DNA from: Alkalidesulfovibrio alkalitolerans DSM 16529
GTDB lineage: Bacteria; Desulfobacterota; Desulfovibrionia; Desulfovibrionales; Desulfovibrionaceae
Reading direction: 5' to 3'
Length of the DNA stretch: 64,000 bases
Assembly (NCBI RefSeq): GCF_000422245.1
Contig: NZ_ATHI01000032.1
Location: 62,001 to 126,000, forward strand
Positions 7,947 to 15,832 of the stretch are shown here, one piece after another (position 1 is the first letter of the stretch; every line of letters starts with the position of its first letter). Under the pieces are notes generated by a model that did not search any database, was not told the DNA's origin, and worked only from the letters and a program-made list of their open reading frames with translations. The position numbers and the translations under genes are program-made.

Positions 7947-8859
7947 GTTCACTCCTGGGCGGTCCTCGGTTCCGGTGCTGTGCTACCACAACATCGGCGG
8001 CAACGGGGTTCCCGAAGAGAGCTTCGCCGCCCAGATGGACTGGCTGGCCGCGCGCGGCGTGCGCAGTCTGACCCTTGCCGGGGTCGAGGCCTTTTTGCGC
8101 GGCGAGCCACTTCGGGAGCCCTCGGTTCTCTTGACCTTCGACGACGGGTTTCGTGACCTCTATACCCGTGCCGCGCCGATTCTGCGCCGCCATGGATTCT
8201 CCTGCCTGGCCTTCGTCGTGCCCAACCGCATCCGCGAGGACCATGAGCCGGGAACCGGCGAGCCGATTATGGCCGATGCCGCGCACGAGGCCTTTGTCCT
8301 GCGGGGTGACCGCTCGGCCTGGATGTCCTGGGCCGAGATCGCCGAATTGCAGCGGGAAGGGGTGGTCGAGGTCGGCTCGCACTCCCTGACGCACCGTATG
8401 GCCCCGGTGAGCGAGGCGCAGGCGGGCGAAGTCCCGGCGCACTGGGCCTATGCCCCTTGGCGTGGTCAGAAGACCTTCCCACGCCTCGCCCCGGAACTGG
8501 CAGCGCCAATTCGAGTCGAGGAGCAGGGGAGGCTGGAGACGATCGAGGAACTTAAAGCAAGGGTTGAGGAAAATATTCTGAAAAGCCGGGATGAACTGGA
8601 ATCCAGGCTTGGCTGCGAGGTGCGTTCCTTGGCCTGGCCCTGGGGCGCTTGGCGGCCGGAAGGGCTTTGGGCTGCGCACAAGGCCGGGATTCGCCTCTGC
8701 TTCACCTTGGAACGCGGGCCACTTTCGCCTGGGACGGACCTCATGCGGCTGCCGCGCCTTGAGGTGCGGCGCGCAAAGGGACTCTCCTGGTTCGCCACGC
8801 GCATGCACATCTACAGCCGGGCGGTTTTTGCGCGCCTGTACTCGGCCATGAGGTTTTGA
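7930..8859 (+). CDS. Polysaccharide deacetylase (NodB homology) family protein
   Basis: A 309-residue protein of carbohydrate esterase family 4. The NodB domain shows the metal/catalytic Asp pair in LTFDDGF (Asp71, Asp72) and the metal-binding HSLTH after VGS. The HNIGG block and a Trp-rich end (SLAWPWGAW) also fit the fold. The start is TTG 7930, inside the previous gene, with AGGAG at 7921-7925. The 17-base overlap suggests translational coupling. No signal peptide is obvious, so a cytoplasmic or membrane-associated sugar deacetylase is likely, for example acting on a lipid-linked LPS sugar. The link to lipid A is inferred from its position between acyltransferase genes. Confidence 0.85.
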   Translation: MALLSEFTPGRSSVPVLCYHNIGGNGVPEESFAAQMDWLAARGVRSLTLAGVEAFLRGEPLREPSVLLTFDDGFRDLYTRAAPILRRHGFSCLAFVVPNRIREDHEPGTGEPIMADAAHEAFVLRGDRSAWMSWAEIAELQREGVVEVGSHSLTHRMAPVSEAQAGEVPAHWAYAPWRGQKTFPRLAPELAAPIRVEEQGRLETIEELKARVEENILKSRDELESRLGCEVRSLAWPWGAWRPEGLWAAHKAGIRLCFTLERGPLSPGTDLMRLPRLEVRRAKGLSWFATRMHIYSRAVFARLYSAMRF

Positions 8860-8860
8860 C

Positions 8861-9754
8861 GTGCGCGACGCGCTCTACGAATTCGCGGCGCTGATCGGCG
8901 GAAAGCTGAACGTGGCGAGCGCCTCCCGTCTCGGTGACCTTCTTGGCCGGGGCATGTGGCGGATGCTTCCGTCGCGCCGAGCCCTGGCCGTCTCAGCCAT
9001 CGCCGAACGCCTCGGCGTGGAGCCGGACGAAGCGTTGCGTCTGGCCCGGGAGAGCTTTCGCCACAACGCCCGATCCTTTATCGAGATCATGCTTACGCGG
9101 CGCATGGATCTGCGCTTCATCCGCGAACGGCTGACGTTCGCGGATCCCGAACGCGTCCGGTTTCTGGCCGAAACGCCGCGTCCCGTGGTCTTTGCCACGG
9201 CGCATCTTGGCGCATGGGAGCTTCAGGCCGGATCGCTGAACGTCTATCCGGGCAAACGCAAGGTCATCGTGGTGCGCCGCCCTAAGGACAGGGCTCTGCA
9301 TGAAGTCATGACCCGGCTGCGCACCCGTCCACAGGTGGACGTGGTTCCGCATCGTCAGGCCGTGATGCCCGTGCTGCGCACCCTGCGCAAGGGCGGCATG
9401 GCCGCTTTTCTGGTGGATCACAACTGCACCCGCGATGAGGCCGTCTTCCTGCCGTTCCTCGGGCGGCTCGCGGCCGTGAACGTGGGGCCGGCGCTCCTGG
9501 CCGTGCGCGCGGGCGCTCTGGTGGTTCCCGGTTTTTTGGTCAGATCGACCGGCAATGGCTACGTGCAACATTTCGACGAGCCTTTGGACACTGAAACGCT
9601 CCAGGGAGACCGCGACGCCCGGATCGCCGCCACGGCGGCGTTTTACACAGAGGCGGTGGAGCGATACGTGCGCCGCTTTCCCGAACAGTGGTTCTGGATG
9701 CACCGCCGCTGGAAGACCCGCCCTCCCGAAGAGGACGCCCTGTCTCCCTCCTGA
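8861..9754 (+). CDS. lpxL: Lipid A biosynthesis (lauroyl-type) acyltransferase, LpxL/HtrB family
   Basis: Adds a secondary acyl chain to lipid A at the inner membrane. The 297-residue protein has the family's catalytic H-x4-E motif (HLGAWE, His115 and Glu120), the following conserved RRPKDRALHE block and the FLVDHNCTRDEAVFLPFLGR segment, and ends with the PEQWFWMHRRWKTRP signature. It starts at GTG 8861, one base after the deacetylase stop, so it is translationally linked to the operon begun by msbA. Whether the donor is lauroyl, myristoyl or another acyl-ACP cannot be told from sequence. Confidence 0.9.
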   Translation: MRDALYEFAALIGGKLNVASASRLGDLLGRGMWRMLPSRRALAVSAIAERLGVEPDEALRLARESFRHNARSFIEIMLTRRMDLRFIRERLTFADPERVRFLAETPRPVVFATAHLGAWELQAGSLNVYPGKRKVIVVRRPKDRALHEVMTRLRTRPQVDVVPHRQAVMPVLRTLRKGGMAAFLVDHNCTRDEAVFLPFLGRLAAVNVGPALLAVRAGALVVPGFLVRSTGNGYVQHFDEPLDTETLQGDRDARIAATAAFYTEAVERYVRRFPEQWFWMHRRWKTRPPEEDALSPS

Positions 9755-9784
9755 TTTTTCGCCAGTCGAACGCCTTCGGCTACG

Positions 9785-11887
9785 TCAGAACAAGGCCTCT
9801 GGCCGCTTTTGGCCGTTTCGCGCTCCTGATCTGGCGGCTGCGCGGCTGCGCTCTTCGATCTGCTTCAGGCGCTGTTCGGCCTGTTCCTTTTGGCTGGCGC
9901 GGTCGGAGTTGGCGATCACGATTTTGAGCAGCCCGCGCGCCGCTTCTCCGCGTCCCGAATTTTCTAGGATCAGAGCGGCCCGGTACATGGCCGTGACCGC
10001 CCATATGTTCTGGGCCGGGTATCCCCAGGCCACCCGGAGATAGGCGTGCAGGGCTTCGTTGTCCTCGCCCATGGCCTCGGCGCTTTCGGCCAACCAGAAC
10101 AGCGTCTCGGCCTGCTCGGCCTCGGTTAGAGCTTCCTTGTGACTCCATAATTCCCCCAGGATCTCGCGGGCAAACCCATGGTTGCCCATGCGTTGCGCCA
10201 AGAGCGCGAGCTTCAGCCGTTGCAGTGGCAGCAGGCGTGCCCTGTCTTCGCGATACAGGGTGGAGTAGGTGGCTAGGGCCTCTCGTTCAAGCCCCAGTTC
10301 GATTTCAAGCGCTCCCTTGGCCTTGAGCCAGTCGAGGCGAACCGGGCCGTGCAGCTTGCCGGGGTCGAGGCGGCCGAGATAGGTCGCCGCAGCCTCGACC
10401 GCTCCGGCCGATCCGGCCTCGTTCGCGAGCAGGACCAGGGCTGCCGCGCCGGTGGTGCTCAAGGGGAACAGATAGCCCACCCGCCTGGCCAAGGTGGAGG
10501 AGGGGGCGCGGGCGAAGGCGGCGTCGAAACCGGCCAGCAAAAGGGCCTGGTCCAGGGGGCGTGATGCGCTTTCAAGCTCGACGTCATCCGGTGCGAGCGC
10601 GGACCAGAAGGGCAGGGTTTCGCGCCCCAGGGCCGAATATCCAGCAGCGGCGGCAAGCCAGCAGGAAAGTTCGAGAAACCCTGAATCCTCGGCGTTTTGC
10701 TCGAAGAGGAGGCGGGGGTGTTGTCCGGATGAAAAACTAAAGTGAAGCTTGAGGGGGAGGGGGAGGCGCTTTTGGTCCACTTCTGCAAGATACGCGGCGG
10801 CGCGTTCCAAGTCGCCAGCGGCAAGCGCCTGCGCCGTGGCCAAATGCCGCAAACGCTCCGTGGTCAGCGGGTCGAGCCCGGCGTTGTCCAGTTCGCGTTC
10901 GATGATGTCCATGGCGCTTTCCGGCGTAGCCACGGCCAATCTCCCACGGATTTCCGGCCAGTTCACGAGCCGTGGCTCGCGCACCTGCCATGCCTCGGGA
11001 GAGTAGGGGCCAAGACCGGCGGCGATGCCGTCTGCAAAGGCCGAAGCCAGGGGATACCCGGCCTGGGAATAGGCAGCGGCGGTGAAGCGAGGGGCTTTTG
11101 CGATGAGCGAGTCCGCCAAGTCGGTGAAGAACCGTCGCACCGTGGGATCGCTCACCGGCGTCAACGCGGCCCTCGCCTCGCGTAACCTGCCAAGGGCTGC
11201 AAAGCCCAGGAAAGACGAAATCGCCTTGCGGTCGTCATCGCTCAAACGCGCGCCCATGGCGGGCTGGTGATCGACCAAGCGGGGAACGTCTCGGCTTTCT
11301 CTGAGCGCCACGGCCGCTGCATCCCAAAAAGGCGATCCCGGCCAGACGGCGCGCCCCGTGTTCAAGGAGGCGTTGAGACGTGTGAGCACGGCAAAGGCGA
11401 GATCACGGTCCACCATACGGGTGTACTGCCAGTACCATTGCCGCCAGACGTCCTCGAAGGCGTCCGGGAACCCCGGCTCCTGCCTGAGATTTTCCGCGTC
11501 GGCTTTGTTTGGGGGAGCCCCGAGCGCAAGACTCCAGGCGAAAACGGCTTCGGAGAGCGAGCCCGCTCGTCTGGCTGCAACTGCGAAAAGAAGCAGGCGT
11601 GCCCGTTCCTGGGAGGCGTCCGCAAAGGGAGCGGCATCGCGTAGAATGGTGTACGCTTCTTTTAACTGCCCAGAACCGAGAAGCAGCTTGGCGCGTTCGA
11701 GCACGATCTCCGGAGTCTGCTCATCCTGGGCGAGTTCCCGTTCCACGATTTCGTGGATGCCGTGCTTGCTCAACCACTGGATGAAGTCCTGGTTGGCAAA
11801 GGCAGAACACGGGAGCAGGATAAGGAGAAAGGCGGCGGCGAAAAGTAGGGCCGCACTGGTTGCAAGGCGGGTTGAGCTGAGGTGCAT
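9785..11887 (-). CDS. Large secreted helical-repeat (TPR-like) protein of unknown function
   Basis: A 700-residue protein starting at ATG 11887 with CGGAGA upstream. The N-terminus is a signal peptide (two basic residues, then a long Ala/Leu core ending CSAFA), so the protein is periplasmic or anchored outside. The rest is almost all alpha-helical repeats with TPR-type spacing (for example AKLLLGSGQLKEAYTILRDA, and near the C-terminus SAEAMGEDNEALHAYLRVAW). I recognise no enzymatic motif. Such repeat proteins scaffold envelope or secretion complexes. It converges on the LpxL gene (30 bases apart), and its upstream region is the gene-free stretch 11.9-13.0 kb. Confidence is high for a real gene, low for function. 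Confidence 0.8.
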   Translation of the reverse strand: MHLSSTRLATSAALLFAAAFLLILLPCSAFANQDFIQWLSKHGIHEIVERELAQDEQTPEIVLERAKLLLGSGQLKEAYTILRDAAPFADASQERARLLLFAVAARRAGSLSEAVFAWSLALGAPPNKADAENLRQEPGFPDAFEDVWRQWYWQYTRMVDRDLAFAVLTRLNASLNTGRAVWPGSPFWDAAAVALRESRDVPRLVDHQPAMGARLSDDDRKAISSFLGFAALGRLREARAALTPVSDPTVRRFFTDLADSLIAKAPRFTAAAYSQAGYPLASAFADGIAAGLGPYSPEAWQVREPRLVNWPEIRGRLAVATPESAMDIIERELDNAGLDPLTTERLRHLATAQALAAGDLERAAAYLAEVDQKRLPLPLKLHFSFSSGQHPRLLFEQNAEDSGFLELSCWLAAAAGYSALGRETLPFWSALAPDDVELESASRPLDQALLLAGFDAAFARAPSSTLARRVGYLFPLSTTGAAALVLLANEAGSAGAVEAAATYLGRLDPGKLHGPVRLDWLKAKGALEIELGLEREALATYSTLYREDRARLLPLQRLKLALLAQRMGNHGFAREILGELWSHKEALTEAEQAETLFWLAESAEAMGEDNEALHAYLRVAWGYPAQNIWAVTAMYRAALILENSGRGEAARGLLKIVIANSDRASQKEQAEQRLKQIEERSRAAARSGARNGQKRPEALF

Positions 11888-12229
11888 GCGGTCTCCGGGG
11901 CATATGGTTGCGGATAGGCTCGCATCAGGAACTAACAGCGGCGAAGGGCAAAAACAAGCAACGCTTCGTCTACCCATGGCGCCGGTTCTCGGAGCCAGTG
12001 CCGCGGGGACAGGGAGCGTCTTGGCGTACGGGCTGACCCGCCCCGAACTATTGCCCGGGCAGACGAGGTTGAAGGTTTGGAGCGCTCGGATCGAAGCGGC
12101 CTTGACCCGGCTGGGAAGAGTGGCGGCAAATAAGATATGAAAAGTATGCTATTTCGTCTACGTTTTGCAATCATGACTTTGCGGATCACTGTCCTGGAGT
12201 GTCGGGCGGATCGCGAGCGTGATTTTGAA

Positions 12230-12260
12230 GCGTTTTTCAAGAGGCAGCCTTGAAAAACGC
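12230..12260. repeat. Perfect 12-base inverted repeat with 7-base loop
   Basis: GCGTTTTTCAAG at 12230-12241 is exactly complementary to CTTGAAAAACGC at 12249-12260, with loop AGGCAGC. There is no T-tract after either arm, so a normal terminator is unlikely. It could be a protein-binding operator or the end of a decayed mobile or repeat element at the border of the AT-rich stretch. Confidence 0.7.
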
Positions 12261-12811
12261 GAGTTGCGACGAACTGCTTGGCGGTTCGTTTTGGCGCACA
12301 TCAAAGGCGGCTGCACCTAAATTGCTGGAACAATTGCTTTATGATCGTGAGATGTGAATGAGTAGAGCCAATCCGACCAGCACATGAAGAGGCCAAAACG
12401 ACAGGAAGGGAATCTCATCATATTTTAAAGTTAACATAATTTACATTATGAGACACTAACACACGGGGCCGACTTTGCTATTCTAAGTAGCCAGGAATGA
12501 ATATGTTTCTTTTTGGGATCATTTGGTGTTCTAATCAGATTGCCACTTTAACGACTTATCAAGCTATTGATATGGAGTCTTTTTGTCATTCAATTTGAAT
12601 TACTATTGAATTTCCAAAGCTTCGTTCCCTGATTCTCCTGATGACGATTCATGGAAGGCGGACGCGGAACAAAGGCCGTGCTCATGGGCACGGCCGCACT
12701 CCTCACGCTTCATCAACGGATATTAAAACGAAAGATTCAGGCAGAAAGCCTGTCTGAATGCGACGGAGAAATGCGGCTCGACGTAGCGAACCCTGCAATT
12801 TCAGCGCAAAG

Positions 12812-12841
12812 GAAAAAGAAAAGGCCGGGTCGCCCCGGCCT
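12812..12841 (-). terminator. Intrinsic terminator downstream of talC
   Basis: On the minus strand an 8-base stem AGGCCGGG / CCCGGCCT with a 4-base loop is followed by TTTTCTTTTT. It lies about 190 bases beyond the talC stop, past the large palindrome, and would end the dapL-folK-YHS-talC transcript. Confidence 0.75.
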
Positions 12842-12866
12842 GAGATTGTTGACAAACCCCTTTTTT

Positions 12867-12989
12867 CAGGCTGTTCAAAAAGCCCAGATGCAAGGCGCAA
12901 GAAAAGCTCAAGGCCGACGCGTATTTGCAATACGCGAGGATTTGAGCTTTTCGCAGCAACGCAGCAAATGGGACTTTTTCAACAGCCTG
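12867..12989. repeat. Imperfect palindromic repeat, copy 1 (~123 bases)
   Basis: A long hairpin whose outer arms are CAGGCTGTTCAAAAAG and the complement of CTTTTTCAACAGCCTG. The middle arms hold AAAAGCTCAA and TTGAGCTTTT, and the tip is CGCGTATT-TGC-AATACGCG. GCGTTGC/GCGCCTTGC-type segments lie in the shoulders. The same architecture recurs at 38455-38572 and, more diverged, at 58484-58600. Here it sits just past the 3' end of talC. It is too long and imperfect to be a plain terminator and looks like a dispersed REP/BIME-type element. Confidence 0.75.
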
Positions 12990-13029
12990 CACGCGGTGCG
13001 GCTGGCTCTGCCGGGCGGGGCTTCTTGCC

Positions 13030-13680
13030 CTACCCGTCCGGAAAGACCTTTTTCCAGTCCGTCAGGAAGCTCTCGATGCCAAGATCGGTCATGGGGTGCT
13101 TGGCGAGGTCGAAGAGCACCTTGAAGGGAACGGTGGCCACGTCAGCTCCAGCCAGAGCGGCTTCCACGACGTGCAGCGGATGCCGGATCGAGGCCACCAG
13201 AACCTCGGTCTCGAAGTCGTAGTTGCCGTAAATGGCCACGATCTCTTCGACCAAGTCCATGCCTCGCTGCGAGAGATGGTCCAGGCGACCGATGAAGGGA
13301 CTGATGTAGGCGGCGCCGGCCTTGGCGGCCAAAAGGGCCTGGGCAGCCGAGAAGCAGACCGTGACGTTGGTTCGCACACCCATGTCGGCCAAGTGACGAA
13401 CCGCCTTCATGCCTTCCATGGTCATGGGGATTTTGACCACGACATTGGGACCGTACTTGACCAGTTCCCGGGCCTCTTCGATCATTCCATCGGCCTTGAG
13501 GCCGATGACTTCAAGCGAGACCGGGCCGTCCACTTCCTTGCAGATGAGTTCCATCTGCTTCTTCCAGTCCGCGCCCTCTCGAGCCAGAAGCGTTGGGTTA
13601 GTGGTCACCCCGTCGATGAGGCCATATTCCTTGGCTTTGCGAATCTCTTCCAGGTTTGCGGTATCGATGAAGAATTTCAT
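13030..13680 (-). CDS. talC: Transaldolase of the small TalC/fructose-6-phosphate aldolase type
   Basis: A 216-residue (beta/alpha)8 enzyme, the short form of transaldolase. It transfers a dihydroxyacetone unit in the non-oxidative pentose phosphate pathway, or cleaves fructose 6-phosphate in some relatives. The N-terminal [13 protein letters not shown], the TTNPTL block and the Schiff-base lysine Lys83 in VVKIPMT are diagnostic, followed by the typical SPFIGR segment. The ATG overlaps the stop of the preceding YHS gene (ATGA), so translation is coupled. It is the last gene of the dapL-folK-YHS-talC run, and a palindromic repeat and a terminator follow. Whether it acts as transaldolase or aldolase cannot be settled here. 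Confidence 0.92.
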   Translation of the reverse strand: MKFFIDTANLEEIRKAKEYGLIDGVTTNPTLLAREGADWKKQMELICKEVDGPVSLEVIGLKADGMIEEARELVKYGPNVVVKIPMTMEGMKAVRHLADMGVRTNVTVCFSAAQALLAAKAGAAYISPFIGRLDHLSQRGMDLVEEIVAIYGNYDFETEVLVASIRHPLHVVEAALAGADVATVPFKVLFDLAKHPMTDLGIESFLTDWKKVFPDG

Positions 13681-13970
13681 TGTTGCTTTTCATCCTGGTT
13701 GGGTTCGGCGTGCAGGGCCTCAAGACGCTTGATGAATTTGTCGCGGCAGTCGTAGCTACAGAAATGGTGCACGTTCTCGCCCTCGCGCACCCGGATGTCG
13801 CCGTCGAGAGGCACGAAAGCCCCACAGATGGGGTCCTTGACCATCTGGCCGGTGGCGGCCTTTTTCTCGGTTTCCTTCTTCTTGTCCAGATCCTTTTTCT
13901 TCTTGTCGCCCATGAACATTTTATAAAGAACGAATCCGGCAATCAGCAAAATTATCAATTTCCACATCAT
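13677..13970 (-). CDS. Small membrane-anchored YHS/TRASH-type metal-binding protein
   Basis: A 97-residue protein with one N-terminal membrane helix (residues about 3-20, [15 protein letters not shown]), a Lys-rich linker, then a treble-clef-like domain. That domain has Cys49 in [10 protein letters not shown] and Cys71-x3-Cys75 in [12 protein letters not shown], the spacing of YHS/TRASH metal-binding domains found in metal sensors and trafficking proteins. The start is ATG 13970, with CGGAG 6 bases upstream; an ATG follows directly. It overlaps the talC start by 4 bases and follows folK. The function is unknown; a metal or redox role at the inner face of the membrane is inferred. Confidence 0.78.
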   Translation of the reverse strand: MMWKLIILLIAGFVLYKMFMGDKKKKDLDKKKETEKKAATGQMVKDPICGAFVPLDGDIRVREGENVHHFCSYDCRDKFIKRLEALHAEPNQDEKQQ

Positions 13971-14026
13971 TCGGCTCCGACGTTTTCTTTTTCGCTTTCC
14001 CTACGCCCTTTGAGGGGAAATGACAA

Positions 14027-14536
14027 TCAAGGCTCCTGATAGATGCGCCGCCCTTCGCACCTGTGTGCAAGGCGCGAGAGCGCCTCCGTCGCCGTCTCCC
14101 CCCAGGGAAGCCGCAGATCGGGAGCGATCTCGGCTAGCGGGGCGAGCACAAAGGCCCGCTGCCGCATCCTCGGGTGCGGGATGGTCAGTTCCTCGTCCTC
14201 GACAGCGAGATCGCCGAAAAGCAGGATGTCGATGTCCAGGGTGCGTGGCCCGAAGCGGACCGTGCGTTCACGTCCGAATTCGTCCTCGATGGACCGCAAC
14301 GACCGCAACAGGTCATGCGGTCCGATGTCCTCGCCGCAGAAGACCTGAAGCACGCAGTTGGCGAACCAGGGCTGCTCGCGTACGTCCTGCGGCTCGGTCT
14401 GGAACACGGACGAAACCATCCCCGGCGTAATGCCGGGGATGGCTGCGATCCGCTCCATGGCGCGGGAAAGAAGGGTCTCGGAATCGCCGATGTTCGATCC
14501 CAGGCCCAGATATGCCGCTACAGGGCCGCGATGCGT
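14027..14536 (-). CDS. folK: 2-amino-4-hydroxy-6-hydroxymethyldihydropteridine pyrophosphokinase FolK (start probably ACG)
   Basis: Transfers pyrophosphate from ATP to hydroxymethyl-dihydropterin in folate synthesis. The family signature AYLGLGSNIGD lies upstream of the first in-frame ATG (14458). The pterin/ATP-site motifs RFGPRTLDIDIL and IPHPRMRQRAFVLAPL follow. Starting at ATG 14458 would delete the essential N-terminal strand. The only good initiation site is GAGGAGG at 14550-14544, 7 bases before an in-frame ACG at 14536-14534, giving 169 residues, a normal FolK length. No ATG, GTG or TTG lies between that site and 14458. The start overlaps the dapL stop by 19 bases. Confidence 0.9.
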   Translation of the reverse strand, partial: THRGPVAAYLGLGSNIGDSETLLSRAMERIAAIPGITPGMVSSVFQTEPQDVREQPWFANCVLQVFCGEDIGPHDLLRSLRSIEDEFGRERTVRFGPRTLDIDILLFGDLAVEDEELTIPHPRMRQRAFVLAPLAEIAPDLRLPWGETATEALSRLAHRCEGRRIYQEP

Positions 14537-15684
14537 GATACGGCCTCCTCCAGCCTGTCGCTGGGCACGGTCAGCGAGATGCGGAAGAAGCCCTCGCCCG
14601 GCGCGCCGAAGCCGTTGCCCGGCGTAACCACCACGCCGGTCTTCTCCAAGACCTCCGTGCAGAAGGACGTGGAGGTCTTGCCCTGCGGCACCTTGGCCCA
14701 GACGAAGACCGAGGCTTTGGGCACGCGATGCTCAATGCCGACCTTGGACAGGGCCGCGCACACGCTGTCGCGCCGCTCCCGGTATATCTTGCGGAACTCG
14801 GCGACGTAGGGCGTGCCCTTGGAGAGCGCGGCGATGCCCGCTTCCTGCACGGCCTGGAACGCGCCGGAATCGACGTTCTCCTTGACCTTGCCCAGTCCCT
14901 GCACGAGCGAGGGGTTGCCGACGGCCATGCCGATGCGCCAGCCCGTCATGTTGAAGGTCTTGGAGAGGGAGTGGAATTCGATGGCCACGTCCTTGGCCCC
15001 TTCGAACTCGAGGATCGAGCAGGGCTTGTCCTGCTCGTCGAAGTACATCTCCGTGTAGGCCGCGTCGTTGACGATGATGGTGTTCGTCTCCCTGGCCCGG
15101 GCGATGAGCTTCTTGTAGAACTCGGGCGTGGCCGTGGCGGCCGTGGGATTGTTGGGATAGTTGACGAAGATCATCTTGGCGCGCTGCCAGGATTCCTCGG
15201 AGATGGCGTCGAGATCGGGCAAGAAGTCGTTGGCGTCGGTCAGGGGCACGAATTCGACCTGACCGCCCGCGAAATTCACGGCGATGTTGTAGACTGGATA
15301 GTTGGGCGTGCAGACCAGGGCCAGATCGCCGGGATTGATGAAGGCGATCGGAAAGTGGGCGATGCCTTCCTTGGAACCGATCAAGGTCAGGACTTCGTTT
15401 TGCGGGGCAAGTTCGACGCCGAAGCGCTTGCCGTACCATTCGGCCACGGCCTCGCGGAAGCTGAGCATGCCGATGTAGGAGGGGTACTGGTGGTTGGCGG
15501 GCTTTTTCGCGGCTTCGTGCAGCGCTTCGATGATGAAGTCGGGGGTCGGCATGTCGGGATCACCGATGCCCAGGCTGATGATATCCACTCCTCTCGCCTT
15601 GACGGCCGCCTTGGCCTTGTCGATGGCGGCGAAGAGATAGGGAGGCAGCGTGGCGAGTCTGTCAGCGAACGGGAAGTCGGCCAT
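14518..15684 (-). CDS. dapL: LL-diaminopimelate aminotransferase (class I/II PLP aminotransferase)
   Basis: Converts tetrahydrodipicolinate directly to LL-diaminopimelate with glutamate as amino donor, a shortcut in lysine and peptidoglycan precursor synthesis. The 388-residue protein starts MADFPFADRLATLPPY. It shows the fold-type I motifs SLGIGDPDMPTP, NYPNNPT, the PLP lysine in SLSKTFNMTGWR (about Lys242) and the phosphate-binding Arg of FFRISLT. This form is common in deltaproteobacteria and fits lysA and lysC elsewhere in the window. A related alanine- or aspartate-type transaminase is the alternative. It leads the run with folK, the YHS protein and talC, and a good promoter lies 54 bases upstream. 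Confidence 0.85.
   Translation of the reverse strand: MADFPFADRLATLPPYLFAAIDKAKAAVKARGVDIISLGIGDPDMPTPDFIIEALHEAAKKPANHQYPSYIGMLSFREAVAEWYGKRFGVELAPQNEVLTLIGSKEGIAHFPIAFINPGDLALVCTPNYPVYNIAVNFAGGQVEFVPLTDANDFLPDLDAISEESWQRAKMIFVNYPNNPTAATATPEFYKKLIARARETNTIIVNDAAYTEMYFDEQDKPCSILEFEGAKDVAIEFHSLSKTFNMTGWRIGMAVGNPSLVQGLGKVKENVDSGAFQAVQEAGIAALSKGTPYVAEFRKIYRERRDSVCAALSKVGIEHRVPKASVFVWAKVPQGKTSTSFCTEVLEKTGVVVTPGNGFGAPGEGFFRISLTVPSDRLEEAVSRIAAL
14534..14550 (-). promoter_or_regulatory. Strong ribosome binding site upstream of an in-frame ACG (folK start)
   Basis: On the minus strand GAGGAGG (14550-14544) is followed by 7 bases and ACG (14536-14534), inside the end of dapL. It is the only plausible initiation site that keeps the conserved FolK N-terminus. 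The arrangement mirrors ftsK. Confidence 0.6.
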
Positions 15685-15737
15685 GTGGTCTTGCTCCTTA
15701 TTGGGATTGGGATGATGTTCTTACGATCAGGACCGCT

Positions 15738-15766
15738 GGTGTAAATTGCCTGCCGTGGTCTGTCAA
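15738..15766 (-). promoter_or_regulatory. Sigma70-type promoter for dapL operon
   Basis: On the minus strand a perfect -35 TTGACA (15766-15761) is followed after 17 bases by TACACC (15743-15738) as a weak -10. The start codon is about 54 bases downstream. The position in the divergent gap with xerD fits. Confidence 0.5.
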
Positions 15767-15832
15767 ATTCTGCAAAATGCCCTCCTCCTGCCTCTTGCCT
15801 GCGGGCTCAAGCGGCGCTAAAGGAGCCCGGAT

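Larger units (their letters stand above)
11888..13029. other. Gene-free stretch, partly AT-rich
   Basis: About 1.1 kb with no convincing gene on either strand. Bases 11.9-12.25 kb have the composition of the neighbouring genes and presumably hold the promoter of the minus-strand repeat protein. From about 12.30 to 12.65 kb the DNA is markedly AT-rich compared with everything else in the window, with many short A/T runs and stops in all frames. It is followed by an intrinsic terminator (12812-12841) and a 123-base palindrome (12867-12989), both facing the 3' end of talC. A perfect inverted repeat lies at 12230-12260. Confidence 0.7.

Noticed and set aside
11932-12240. 102-codon minus-strand frame upstream of the secreted repeat protein
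   Set aside because: Arg/Ser-rich low-complexity product, no ribosome site, and it overlaps the probable promoter region.
12867-12989. Simple intrinsic terminator or IS inverted repeats
   Set aside because: The hairpin is over 120 bases with imperfect arms and recurs elsewhere. There is no transposase gene between or beside the arms, and a separate short terminator lies next to it.
12651-13124. 157-codon plus-strand frame over the palindrome and talC 3' end
   Set aside because: It runs through a terminator and a palindromic repeat into the antisense of talC. No ribosome site or recognisable protein.
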